From contig JAUHYU010000009.1 of NCBI GenBank assembly GCA_030426345.1, forward strand, positions 1 to 64,000: a stretch of DNA of 64,000 bases, given 5' to 3'. Position 1 is the first letter of the stretch, and each line of letters begins with the position of its first letter. The DNA is from Bacteroidia bacterium. Its GTDB lineage: Bacteria > Bacteroidota > Bacteroidia > Cytophagales > Cyclobacteriaceae. Both the position numbers and the translations under genes were made by a program. Below are positions 20,460 through 30,378 of the stretch, one piece after another. The notes beneath the pieces are model-generated. The model saw only the letters and a list, made by a program, of their open reading frames with translations, was not told the origin of the DNA and ran no database searches.

Positions 20460-21833
20460 ATGAAATTAAAAGTTCCGCACACACTAGTTTTACTCTTTGG
20501 TATGATGGTTTTTGCGTTGCTTTTGACCTACGCGCTACCTCAAGGGAAGTTTGAAACCATAGAAAATGCCGAGGGAAGATCTGTAGTGGTGCCCAACAGC
20601 TATGAAAAATTTCCTGAAAAGTCCTTACTGAGCGTGTGGAGTTTGTTTACCGTCCTGCCCAAAGCATTTGCAGATAGCCAAGGGATCATATTTTTTATTT
20701 TTATTATCGGTGGGGCACTTTCTGTAATTAGAGCTACTGGTACCATTGATGCATTTTTAGGCAAAATGTTAGAGCGGTTTGGTGATAAACCGCAGATACT
20801 CATTGTAGTATCTATGTTGGTATTTGCAATTGGCTCCAGCACCCTTGGTATGGCTGAGGAATATTTGCCCTTTATTACGGTGCTAATTGCGTTATGTCTT
20901 GGCTTACAAATGGACAGAGTTACTGCAGTCGGAATCATGGTCGTTGGCTACGGAGTTGGTTATGGAGTGGCAGCCATCAATCCATTTACAGTAATGATTG
21001 CTCAAGAAATAGCAGGAGTAACTCCTACATCGGGTATTTTGTACAGGCTGATTTTATTCATTCCTTTTTTTCTTGTCGGATGGCACCACGTACAAAAGTA
21101 TGCTCTTGGGGTGCAAATGAATCCTTCCAAAGGCTTTAGGCCTGATGAGAATGATATTAAGAACAATCCTATAACATCGTATCCCCTTTTGACCAAACTG
21201 CATTGGTTCATATTAATTCTCGTTTTGTTGGCTTTGGGATTAATTATTTTTGGCATTTCCTATTGGCATTGGTACCTGACTGAGCTTGGAGCAATATTCT
21301 TTGGTCTAACAATTATTGTAGTTTTGGTCAGCAGAACTTCCCCAAGCAAAGCAGCTAAGGATTTTGGAGTAGGTGCTAGTGAGCTGACACTTACCGCGTT
21401 GTTGATAGGGTTTGCCAGATCAATTGCGCTACTACTAGAAGAAGGGCAAGTGTTGGATACAATAGTAAATGCCATGGCAATTCCATTACAAAAAATGGGG
21501 CCAGAGCTAGCCTCGATTGGGATGTTTGGTTTTCAAAGTGTGTTAAATTTTTTTATACCTTCAGGCAGTGGACAGGCCTATGTTACAATGCCACTCATGT
21601 CTCCGATTGCAGATCTCACAGGGGTAAGCAGACAAATAGCTGTCTTGGCTTATCAATTTGGAGATGGGTTTACAAATATGATCGTACCAACCAATGCTGT
21701 GTTAATGGGGATTATTGGAATAGCAGGTATTCCCTATGATAGGTGGTTTAGGTTTATTTTCCCATTAATGGTAAAGTTTTGGGTCATTGGTTCCGTTGCA
21801 TTAATGCTTGCTGTGTGGATTGGGTATAAGTAG
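20460..21833 (+). CDS. YfcC/DcuC-like ion transporter (C4-dicarboxylate anaerobic carrier superfamily)
   Basis: Polytopic; GSSTLGMAEEYLPFITVLIALCLGLQMDRVTAVGIM, FIPSGSGQAYVTMPLMSPIADLTGVSRQIAVLAYQFGDG. Confidence 0.8.
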   Translation: MKLKVPHTLVLLFGMMVFALLLTYALPQGKFETIENAEGRSVVVPNSYEKFPEKSLLSVWSLFTVLPKAFADSQGIIFFIFIIGGALSVIRATGTIDAFLGKMLERFGDKPQILIVVSMLVFAIGSSTLGMAEEYLPFITVLIALCLGLQMDRVTAVGIMVVGYGVGYGVAAINPFTVMIAQEIAGVTPTSGILYRLILFIPFFLVGWHHVQKYALGVQMNPSKGFRPDENDIKNNPITSYPLLTKLHWFILILVLLALGLIIFGISYWHWYLTELGAIFFGLTIIVVLVSRTSPSKAAKDFGVGASELTLTALLIGFARSIALLLEEGQVLDTIVNAMAIPLQKMGPELASIGMFGFQSVLNFFIPSGSGQAYVTMPLMSPIADLTGVSRQIAVLAYQFGDGFTNMIVPTNAVLMGIIGIAGIPYDRWFRFIFPLMVKFWVIGSVALMLAVWIGYK

Positions 21834-21991
21834 ACTGTCAGCAGAAAGTCAATTTTCCACAAGAAATATTGCATTTATTGGCTACTATGTGCTTTTAGGC
21901 TTAAAATAGTACAATTTTCTGTTTGGTATTTGTAAAATTATTTAGGTACTTTCGAACAAATCAAAAATAGTTTTAAACAAAAACGACTGAA

Positions 21992-22609
21992 ATGAAAAAC
22001 CTCGCTTTGATAATTACATTAGTGTTTTGTGTATCAGCGGCAAATGTAGCCACTGCTCAACTCACCAAAAAAGAAGCCAAGGAATGGAAGAAAAAACTCA
22101 AAAAAACTTCCCCCGAACAATTCAAAAGGATGTATGATGAGAATTCATCTCTCAAGTCCGAAGTAAGCAGTGTTCAAGGACAGCTATCCAGTCTTCAATC
22201 TTCTATGGGAGAGAAGGATGCCAAAATTGCGGAGCTTACTGATCAAAATAGAAGAATGGAAGCACAGGTAAATGCTGCAAAAAAAGCAATTGCCAAAGCA
22301 AAACAAGATACAGAAAACCAACCTGCCGGATCGGCTGTGAGCCAAGATGGTGTAGTATTTAAAGTACAAATTGGAGCCTTTAGGAATAAGGATCTCTCGA
22401 AATATTTTGAAAACAACGAAAATTTTGGTGGTGAAACAGATGCCGATGGGGTTCAAAAAATCACATTAGGAATTTTCAAGGATTATTGGGAGTCAGATAC
22501 TTTTAAGAAATATTTAAGAGAAATGGGCGTAAATGATGCTTGGATTGTACCATATAAGGATGGAACTAGAGTGGCCATGAAAGATGTTTTAGAAGGTGTA
22601 GTTCAATAG
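21992..22609 (+). CDS. Exported coiled-coil protein with C-terminal SPOR-like region (Ezrin/radixin/moesin-type annotation in Bacteroidota)
   Basis: Signal peptide, LTKKEAKEWKKKLKKTSPEQFKRMYDEN, C-terminal VFKVQIGAFRNKDLS. Confidence 0.65.
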   Translation: MKNLALIITLVFCVSAANVATAQLTKKEAKEWKKKLKKTSPEQFKRMYDENSSLKSEVSSVQGQLSSLQSSMGEKDAKIAELTDQNRRMEAQVNAAKKAIAKAKQDTENQPAGSAVSQDGVVFKVQIGAFRNKDLSKYFENNENFGGETDADGVQKITLGIFKDYWESDTFKKYLREMGVNDAWIVPYKDGTRVAMKDVLEGVVQ

Positions 22610-22614
22610 TAGAT

Positions 22615-22674
22615 AATTATAAATGACATAAAAAAAGGACTCTATAGAGTCCTTTTTTTATGTCATTTATAATT
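22615..22674. terminator. 60-bp perfect palindrome acting as bidirectional terminator between convergent genes
   Basis: AATTATAAATGACATAAAAAAAGGACTCTA followed directly by its exact reverse complement. Confidence 0.85.
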
Positions 22675-22676
22675 TT

Positions 22677-23042
22677 TTATTTTTTTACCATTTCAATTAA
22701 TTCATCCTCTACATTCCAATCTTTTGCTAGTTTAAGCATGGCCGTCGCCTCCATTTCCGTAATGTATCCTTTTTGGTTGTTTGCCCGCCAGACCATATCA
22801 AGATAACTCAACCTCTTGGCCTTACTAAGCCTTCCAATAACCTTGTTTAGAAATTCCCTTGCCCTTTCAAAAGCAGAGATGTAGTCATTGGCTATGAACT
22901 CATTTGCCCATTTCAATTCCTCCTCTGCATCGTATTTTTTTGCGGTGGCTTCCAGAATTTTTTGTTCATCCTCATCCAGTCCGTGGTAGTGAAAAATCAC
23001 TGATTTAAGAAGTAAAAATGCCTTTTTTTCCTCACTAGTCAT
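22677..23042 (-). CDS. Conserved hypothetical all-helical protein
   Basis: 121-aa ORF, charged helical composition; flanked by terminator. Confidence 0.6.
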   Translation of the reverse strand: MTSEEKKAFLLLKSVIFHYHGLDEDEQKILEATAKKYDAEEELKWANEFIANDYISAFERAREFLNKVIGRLSKAKRLSYLDMVWRANNQKGYITEMEATAMLKLAKDWNVEDELIEMVKK

Positions 23043-23596
23043 TGAGCAACAATTAAATCATTACAAATATATAAGAAAAGGGCTTTTATAAACCATGAAT
23101 ATAAAAGTTCTTGATTTTGTTAAAGTTATTGGTTAAAAATTCCAATTAAAGTAACTTCAAATAAATTAACCTCAACAATCTGTTTGTCAGATATTTATAT
23201 GCATGAATAGATGCAAATATGCAATATGTTATGTAAATATACCCTTCTTTAACTGGCATTTTATAACATAAAATGCATTCGTAAATATCCATCTATTTTC
23301 TATGTTGCAACCCTGTTTCGCGACAACTTTATTTATAGTTTGAAAGGGAAGCAAGTACATCCGAGAGGAGGCTCAATTTCTGAACAAAACCAACAAGACG
23401 AACCAGTTTTTCTGTGCACGATCCACCCTTCATGTCAATTGCTTGTAATTGAAATAATTCTATAGAGATGGCTTAAATTATTAAAATTAGAGAAAACTAT
23501 TTCAATTCTATTTTCTCTTTGTTGTTCAAAACCGCAATTTGAAATTATTTTTTTTTACTTTCAATAAAGTATAATAGATCGTATAAAAATATACTA

Positions 23597-24775
23597 TTGG
23601 TTAAACGCATCAGATATTTTATTTTTTTGAGGGACGTATTTGTCGTAGCTATTGGCGCATTTGGAGGACCATCGGCACATCTTGCCATGATGCTCAAAAG
23701 GATGGTAAATGAACGAGGCTACTTGACAGAAGAAGAATTGATGGAGCTAAATGCCTTGTGTCAAATACTTCCAGGGCCTACATCCACACAAACTTTGACT
23801 GCCATTGGGTATAAAATAGGTGGGCCGATTCTGGCTTATCTTACCTTGATGGTATGGTTGATCCCAGCTTTTTGTATCATGACCACCATTGGGATTTTCA
23901 TCTCGCATTTCAATGAAGTAGGCAAATCTGTGGAGTTCACAAAGTTTATTCAACCTATGGCAGTTGGATTTGTCACGTATGCGGCGTATGTTATTAGCAC
24001 TAAGATCGTAAAATCTTACGAGGCCGGAGCGATCATGATGATTTCTGCTGTTTTATCTTTTATGCTCAAATCACCATATATCTTTCCTGTACTACTTCTA
24101 GGTAGTGGCGCGCTGACTGCCATCAAATTCACCGAACAGCCAGTAGAACCGGACAAAAAGCTGAAAATCAATTGGTTCAATTTTATCTTGTGGGGAGCAT
24201 TTTTTGTTTTTATAGCAGTAATTGGACATTTTACAAGAGCCTTACCTATTCGCTTATTGGAAAATTTTTATAGGAATGGTAGCCTGATATTTGGTGGAGG
24301 ACAGGTATTGATTCCGCTGTTATATACTGAGTTTGTCGAATTTAAAAATTACCTTACCTCGGAAGAATTCCTTACCGGGTACGCTTTGGTACAGGCTGTG
24401 CCTGGTCCCGTATTTTCCTTTACCTCCTATATTGGCGCATTATCAATGCGCGAATATGGTGTCTTAGGTAAAATATTGGGTAGCTTAGCTGCTACAATTG
24501 GCATATTTCTACCTGGCACATTTTTTATATTTTTTGTGATCCGTTTTTGGGAGCAACTAAAAAAGTACAGGATCGTTCGTGCTTCGTTGGAAGGGATAAA
24601 CGCAGCGAGCGCGGGTATGGTAATCGCTGCGGCGTTTTTGCTTTTTCAGCCACTAGAGCCTGATTTCATCAATATGGTGATGATTATTTCTACCTTTTTA
24701 TTGCTTATGTTTACAAAAGTCCCGCCACCATTTATCATTCTAGCTGGATTGATTGGAGGCTTATTTTTTATATAA
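23597..24775 (+). CDS. chrA: Chromate transporter, two-domain ChrA family
   Basis: Duplicated FGGPSAHLAMM / FGGGQVLIPLL and LCQILPGPTSTQ / LVQAVPGPVFSF motifs. Confidence 0.92.
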   Translation: MVKRIRYFIFLRDVFVVAIGAFGGPSAHLAMMLKRMVNERGYLTEEELMELNALCQILPGPTSTQTLTAIGYKIGGPILAYLTLMVWLIPAFCIMTTIGIFISHFNEVGKSVEFTKFIQPMAVGFVTYAAYVISTKIVKSYEAGAIMMISAVLSFMLKSPYIFPVLLLGSGALTAIKFTEQPVEPDKKLKINWFNFILWGAFFVFIAVIGHFTRALPIRLLENFYRNGSLIFGGGQVLIPLLYTEFVEFKNYLTSEEFLTGYALVQAVPGPVFSFTSYIGALSMREYGVLGKILGSLAATIGIFLPGTFFIFFVIRFWEQLKKYRIVRASLEGINAASAGMVIAAAFLLFQPLEPDFINMVMIISTFLLLMFTKVPPPFIILAGLIGGLFFI

Positions 24776-25663
24776 TTCTAGTTTGCAACCTGCTCTTTCC
24801 ACACTTAACTTAGCTTTCATTCCTACTGTAATAGCATAATTTTCTTTGGCATGTCCAATGGGATAATTGAACGCTAGGGGATAATCAAACTCTTCGACAT
24901 GGCTATGAATAATTTCATTCGCATCAGCACCAAAACTATCTTCATTGTCTTTCATTTCTGAAAACTGGCCTATGATCAGGCCTGCCAAATTCTCCAACAA
25001 TCCAGCTCGCTTAAGTTGTACCATCATTCGGTCAAGGTGATAGAGGTTTTCCCCAACATCCTCCAAAAACAATATCTGGTCTTCGGTATCAATATGAGAG
25101 GTGGTGCCTATGGTGTGACAAATTATAGACAAATTTCCTCCTGTGATTTTTCCTGTGGCAACGCCATACCGATTTAGAGAATGGCTCTCGATGGTATGAG
25201 ACATTTCTTTACCAAAAACCAAATCATGCAGCCATTGCAATGAGGTTGGTTTCAGTGCATAAAAAAACGAAGGCATAGGTGAATGAATACTAGCGATACC
25301 GAGATTAAAAAGATGTAAATGAAATGCTGTAACGTCGCTAAATCCACAAATCCATTTTGGGTTGGTGAAAAGTGGTCTAAAATCCATGGCATCGATAATC
25401 CTTGTAGATCCGTAGCCGCCTCGCACCATGAATATCGCCTTTATCTCAGGGTTGTCTATCATGCGCTGAAGATCTTCCTTGCGCTCCTCGTCTGTACCAG
25501 CAAATTGATGGTGGGAAGCAAAAACATATTCTCCTACTTTGACTTCCAGCCCCCAGCCCTTTAGCACCTCAATTCCCTCAAGGGTATGGGTTTTATGCAC
25601 TTTTTTTGCTGTGGCAACTATGCCAACCTTATCACCCGATTTTAAAAACTGAGGAATTATCAT
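24761..25663 (-). CDS. Muramoyltetrapeptide LD-carboxypeptidase (S66 family)
   Basis: IKAIFMVRGGYGSTRIIDAMDF, CGFSDVTAFHLHLF, LFLEDVGENLYHLDRMMVQLKRAG. Confidence 0.92.
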   Translation of the reverse strand: MIIPQFLKSGDKVGIVATAKKVHKTHTLEGIEVLKGWGLEVKVGEYVFASHHQFAGTDEERKEDLQRMIDNPEIKAIFMVRGGYGSTRIIDAMDFRPLFTNPKWICGFSDVTAFHLHLFNLGIASIHSPMPSFFYALKPTSLQWLHDLVFGKEMSHTIESHSLNRYGVATGKITGGNLSIICHTIGTTSHIDTEDQILFLEDVGENLYHLDRMMVQLKRAGLLENLAGLIIGQFSEMKDNEDSFGADANEIIHSHVEEFDYPLAFNYPIGHAKENYAITVGMKAKLSVERAGCKLELYKK

Positions 25664-25704
25664 GGTTCAAAATAAAAAAACCTCAGCGGATATCGCAGAG
25701 GTTT

Positions 25705-25725
25705 CATGGAATTTTGAGGCTTTTT
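25705..25725 (+). repeat. Dispersed motif copy (intergenic, after skp stop)
   Basis: CATGGAATTTTGAGGCTTTTT. Confidence 0.85.
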
Positions 25726-25730
25726 ATACC

Positions 25731-26285
25731 TTATTTAGCTGGTGCTTCTTTAGCAGGAGGCTCTATTCCCAATTGCTTGAACACAAGATCAGAGATGTTG
25801 TATTCCTCTTTTGCATATAGGATAATATTCAGACCTACCTCAGGCTGACCAGAGTTGAGTATATGTGTATATCCGTTGGCTTTGGCCACTTCGTCTATAG
25901 CCTTTTGGATTTTGTCATATGCAGGTTGTAGTAATTCACCTTGCTTGCGTTGCAGTGAGGCTTGAGCGTCTTGTTCAAATTTCTGAATGGACTGTTGCAA
26001 AGTTTGTAATTCCTGTTCTTTGTCCGCACGAACTTCAGGAATCATGTTCTCCATATTTTGTCGATAATCAGCTACTTTGGTTTGAAAATCTTTGCCCTTA
26101 GCCTCCATTTGTGTGGACAGTTGTTGCTGATAAGTTTTGAGATCAGACTCAATTTGTTTTGATTCTGGCATATTGCTCAAAATATACTCTGCATTTGTGT
26201 ATCCGATCTTAAGACCGGCATCTTGCGCCTTTACTGACATAGTCGTTGCTAAAAGCGCAAGCATAAAAATCCATCTAGTTTTCAT
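25731..26285 (-). CDS. OmpH/Skp family outer membrane chaperone
   Basis: KIGYTNAEYILSNMPESKQIESDLKTYQQQL. Confidence 0.9.
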   Translation of the reverse strand: MKTRWIFMLALLATTMSVKAQDAGLKIGYTNAEYILSNMPESKQIESDLKTYQQQLSTQMEAKGKDFQTKVADYRQNMENMIPEVRADKEQELQTLQQSIQKFEQDAQASLQRKQGELLQPAYDKIQKAIDEVAKANGYTHILNSGQPEVGLNIILYAKEEYNISDLVFKQLGIEPPAKEAPAK

Positions 26286-26312
26286 ATAAATTTAAATTAA
26301 TTGATTACTTAT

Positions 26313-26846
26313 TTATTTTATAGTATCATTTTCATCTCCATATCCCAATTCCTCCAACACATAGTCGGTATAGTCATGCTTAGGATCTGTATATATCATC
26401 ACCATGTCGGTAGATTTATCAAACATAAATTGTAACCTGTGTGCCTTACATACTTTTTCTGTCGCTTCAAACACACTTTCCAACACTGGTTTTACCAATT
26501 CTTTTTTCTTTAGGAAAAATAAACCTTCATAGCCAAATACCTGAGTATTGTATTCCTTTACTTCTTCTTCCTTTGTCTTAATGGCCTTCATCCGCTCATC
26601 TTTCATTTCCTGAGTGAGCAATACCTCCTCGGCCTGCAACTCATTATACATCCCCTCTATCTCTTGATACATTTGCTGAATTTCCTTTTGCCAAGTTGTC
26701 GACAATTGATCAATTTCAGCTTGCGCTTCTTTATATTCCGGCATTTGAGCTAGAATATAATCAGAATCGATATATCCGAATTTTTGAGCTTCCGCTGCAA
26801 AAGTCAGACCAAAGAATAACGGCAAAAATAAAATAAATTTTGTCAT
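26313..26846 (-). CDS. OmpH/Skp family outer membrane chaperone (tandem paralog)
   Basis: FGYIDSDYILAQMPEYKEAQAEIDQLSTTWQKEIQ. Confidence 0.9.
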   Translation of the reverse strand: MTKFILFLPLFFGLTFAAEAQKFGYIDSDYILAQMPEYKEAQAEIDQLSTTWQKEIQQMYQEIEGMYNELQAEEVLLTQEMKDERMKAIKTKEEEVKEYNTQVFGYEGLFFLKKKELVKPVLESVFEATEKVCKAHRLQFMFDKSTDMVMIYTDPKHDYTDYVLEELGYGDENDTIK

Positions 26847-26855
26847 TCCTAAATA

Positions 26856-29591
26856 TTACCTGAATTGTTGCCCAATTGAGAAATGGAACTGGCCACCACT
26901 TGGCTTATTTGTTCCCGGTACTTCGTCAAACCCATACCCCCAGTCAATACCCAGCAAACCAAACGCCGGCATAAAGATCCGTGCACCAATACCGGCAGAT
27001 CTATAATTATCAAATGGATCGAATTCTTTCAATGTATGGAAATTGTTTCCGGCTTCTGCAAATCCCAATACATAGATGGTAGAAGATGCCGCCATGGATA
27101 ATGGATACCTCAATTCAAAAACAAATTTATCGTAAGCCACACCACCATTCAAGCCATAATCTGTTGATAAAAATCTGCCATAGCCTGGTGGTGTTATTTG
27201 ATTGTCCTCATATCCTCGTAGTGCTATCAGATCGTACCCAACGATGTAATTGTTTGCTCCCGACAAACCACTACCTCCCATTTGGAAACGGTCAAAAGGC
27301 CCGGTGGGAGCATAGTCAGAATACGTTCCTATAAATCCAAAATGGGCACGAGCACTGAAAACCAGATTGCCTATTACCTTCTGGAAATACTTGGCATCAA
27401 ACATCCATTTGTGATATTCTATCCAGCCATACAGCTTTTCCGGTTCTGCATCGTCGTAATATGAAGCATCTCTAAATAGTGAATATGGAGGTGTCAAGTC
27501 CAAACTTAATGAAATCGAAGATCCTGCTCTTGGAAACATTGGGTTGTCAATACTGTTACGCGCTATAGTAAGGTTATATTTCAAATTGCGGGCCACACCA
27601 GTACTAAATCCAATTTGGTTATTTCCGGTCGATTGATAATCATCAAATATATAATGGGAGAAGGAGAAGGTGTTGGACATGGTAAAATAATCATCAGGCC
27701 ATTTCAGCCTTCTTCCCAATCCAGCACTTAAGGTATTCATGATCATAGAGCCATATTCTTGCTGCGTATAGTAATTGGTATTTCGGATTACGGAGCGGTT
27801 TGCACCAATGGTCAACGAGTTAGGCTTTTTGCCCCCTAGCCATGGTTCTGTAAAGGTGATGGAATAGTTCTGATATATTCTCCCGTTGGCTTGTACGCGC
27901 AGAGACAGACGCTGTCCGTCTCCCACAGGGAGTGGTTTCCATGCCTTAAAATTGGTGATATTCCTCAAAGAGAAATTGTTGAAAACTAGCCCTACAGTAC
28001 CCACAAATCCATAATAACCTCCCCAACCCCCTGAAAGTTCTACCTGATCAGATGGTTTTTCTACGAGAGAATATTCTATATCAACAGTTCCATCTGCAGG
28101 ATTTGGCACGGGGCTTATTCCTATTTGCTCGGGGTCAAAATAGCCTAGCTGCGAAAGTTCGCGCTGTGTCCTGATCAGCAAAGACCTGTTAAAAAACTGA
28201 CCGGGAAGTGTCCTGATCTCACGACGGATTACATGGTCATTTGTTCTGTCGTTACCGGTGATAATCACCTTATTGATCCGTGCCTGATCACCTTCATAAA
28301 CTCGCATTTCCAAATCAATAGAATCATTGTTGATCCTGACCTCTACCGGGTTTACATTGAAAAATAAGTATCCATAATCCATGTAAAGAGAGCTGATGTC
28401 TTCGCCATTAGGATTGAATGTCAGTTTCTTTTGAATCAGCTCCATGTCATAGACATCACCCTTTTTAACGCCAAGTACCTGATCTAAGATATTGTCATTA
28501 TATACAAAATTTCCACTCCACTTAATGTCTCCAAAATAGTATTTCTCGCCTTCTTCTACTTTAATATTAATGTTGATTTCATTGGCCCCAGCATCGTATA
28601 TGGAATCTGAGATGATTCTGGCATCCCGATACCCCTTGGAATTGTAGTAAGTAATCAAGCCGTTTTTATCAGTCTTGAACTCATCTTTTTTAAACTTTGA
28701 TGACTTGAAGAAATTGACGTTTATACTTTCACCAAAATAGTTTTTTATATCTTCTTTTGTGACTTCGTGAGATTTGGTAAGAAATTTCCAAGCACTTTTT
28801 GGGGTGGTGTTTTTCATGGTTTTAAAACCATCTTTAAAGACATCAAAGCGTAATTTCTCGTTAGTCTTTTTAAACTTAGATCTGAGTTTATCATCTACGA
28901 TATCTTCATTGCCTTCAAAAGAAACGCGGTTGATGCGCACTTTGGATTTTTTATCTACTAAGATATTGAGCATTACACCATTAGTGATGATGGTATCTTT
29001 TTGTTGCTCAATTTTCACTTCCGTATTCAAAAAACCCTTATCAACAAAATAATTCTTTACGGTAAGCTCGGCATTTTTCAATACAGGATCTGAAACAATT
29101 CTACCTTTGATGAGATCGAGGTTTTCTTTGATATCAGTATCCTGGGTCTTATTGACACCTTTCAAAAAGATTCTAGTCAGCTTCGGTCTTTCTGTGAGTT
29201 CTAAAACTAGAGAAACCTTATCCCCCTCTACTTTACTGATGTATAGGGCGACATTTCCTATAATTCCCCTATCCCAAAGTTTCTTGATTGCATTACTGGT
29301 TGTCTGGCTCGGAATCCTAATTTTGTCACCAACTTTCAATCCGGAAAGGGAAATGAGGGCATTTTTATCAATTGTTTCCAAGCCGGTAACGGATATATCT
29401 GCGATTTCATATTCGCGAGGGTTAGCGTAGCTTAGGGCAACTTTGTCGTTGTCTTCAACAGTGGGTTTGGCACTATTACCCATCCCCAATTTGATCTGGC
29501 CAAAAGCATTAGATCCAAGAAGTTGGAATACCAATGTGAAGGTCAAGAGCCCTGCGTATATGCTATATTTCCTTTTCAATAACTTTTCCAA
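26856..29591 (-). CDS. bamA: Outer membrane protein assembly factor BamA
   Basis: Five POTRA-like repeats plus Omp85 barrel; RGYEDNQITPPGYGRFLSTDYGLNGGVAYDKFVFELRYPLS. Confidence 0.95.
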   Translation of the reverse strand: MEKLLKRKYSIYAGLLTFTLVFQLLGSNAFGQIKLGMGNSAKPTVEDNDKVALSYANPREYEIADISVTGLETIDKNALISLSGLKVGDKIRIPSQTTSNAIKKLWDRGIIGNVALYISKVEGDKVSLVLELTERPKLTRIFLKGVNKTQDTDIKENLDLIKGRIVSDPVLKNAELTVKNYFVDKGFLNTEVKIEQQKDTIITNGVMLNILVDKKSKVRINRVSFEGNEDIVDDKLRSKFKKTNEKLRFDVFKDGFKTMKNTTPKSAWKFLTKSHEVTKEDIKNYFGESINVNFFKSSKFKKDEFKTDKNGLITYYNSKGYRDARIISDSIYDAGANEININIKVEEGEKYYFGDIKWSGNFVYNDNILDQVLGVKKGDVYDMELIQKKLTFNPNGEDISSLYMDYGYLFFNVNPVEVRINNDSIDLEMRVYEGDQARINKVIITGNDRTNDHVIRREIRTLPGQFFNRSLLIRTQRELSQLGYFDPEQIGISPVPNPADGTVDIEYSLVEKPSDQVELSGGWGGYYGFVGTVGLVFNNFSLRNITNFKAWKPLPVGDGQRLSLRVQANGRIYQNYSITFTEPWLGGKKPNSLTIGANRSVIRNTNYYTQQEYGSMIMNTLSAGLGRRLKWPDDYFTMSNTFSFSHYIFDDYQSTGNNQIGFSTGVARNLKYNLTIARNSIDNPMFPRAGSSISLSLDLTPPYSLFRDASYYDDAEPEKLYGWIEYHKWMFDAKYFQKVIGNLVFSARAHFGFIGTYSDYAPTGPFDRFQMGGSGLSGANNYIVGYDLIALRGYEDNQITPPGYGRFLSTDYGLNGGVAYDKFVFELRYPLSMAASSTIYVLGFAEAGNNFHTLKEFDPFDNYRSAGIGARIFMPAFGLLGIDWGYGFDEVPGTNKPSGGQFHFSIGQQFR

Positions 29592-30297
29592 ACCTTCTTT
29601 CTCTTTTTTGATAAGCCACTATTGCCTCGTATAAATGTTCTTTTCTGAAGTCTGGCCACAAAATATCCGTAATGTATAATTCAGTGTAGGCTATTTGCCA
29701 AAGTAGAAAATTACTGATCCTCATTTCCCCACTTGTTCTTATTAGCAGTTCGGGATCAGGGATGTTTTTAGTACAAAGATAGTCCGAAAATAGATCATAA
29801 TTGACATCTTCAAAACCTATTGTATCATTTTTAACATCTTTTAACAAATCTTTAACAGCCTTTAAAATCTCCCATCTGCCACTATAACTAAGGGCCAAAA
29901 TCAAATTTAATCCATCGTTATTCTTTGTCAGCTCCATACTTTCTTTCAATTCCTGCTGGCAGTTTTTTGGCAGTGCTGAAGTATCCCCAATGGATGTAAG
30001 CCTTACATTATTCTTAGTGAGCGTGGAGGTTTCTTTTTTGATCGTTGATACCAAAAGCTCCATCAACCCACGTACTTCCAATTTTGGCCTGTTCCAATTT
30101 TCTGTAGAAAAGGCATATAGAGTTAGGTGCTTAATACCAAGTTCTGCACACGTTTCCGTGGTTTGCCGCACGGCTTCCACAGCATTTCTATGCCCAAAGA
30201 TCCTTTTTGCACCTTGTTTTTTTGCCCAACGTCCATTTCCGTCCATAATAACGGCAATATGTTTGGGCAAATGGTTTATATCTATGAGGTCCTTCAT
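29563..30297 (-). CDS. uppS: Isoprenyl transferase (undecaprenyl diphosphate synthase)
   Basis: HIAVIMDGNGRWAKKQGAKRIFGHRNAVEAV, LTLYAFSTENWNRP, LLIRTSGEMRISNFLLWQIAYTELY. Confidence 0.97.
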   Translation of the reverse strand: MKDLIDINHLPKHIAVIMDGNGRWAKKQGAKRIFGHRNAVEAVRQTTETCAELGIKHLTLYAFSTENWNRPKLEVRGLMELLVSTIKKETSTLTKNNVRLTSIGDTSALPKNCQQELKESMELTKNNDGLNLILALSYSGRWEILKAVKDLLKDVKNDTIGFEDVNYDLFSDYLCTKNIPDPELLIRTSGEMRISNFLLWQIAYTELYITDILWPDFRKEHLYEAIVAYQKRERRFGKVIEKEI

Positions 30298-30378
30298 TCA
30301 ATAAAAGATCGTCGCTTCAAAATGGAGTGCAAAGTTGGTGGTTTTTTTTCTTTTTATAAAGGTTTTATTTACAACACT

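Noticed and set aside
25731-26846. Tandem OmpH/Skp genes
   Set aside because: Common arrangement downstream of bamA in Bacteroidota.
29563-29591. 29-bp overlap of uppS and bamA
   Set aside because: Ordinary same-strand overlap consistent with translational coupling; not unusual enough to report as a finding.
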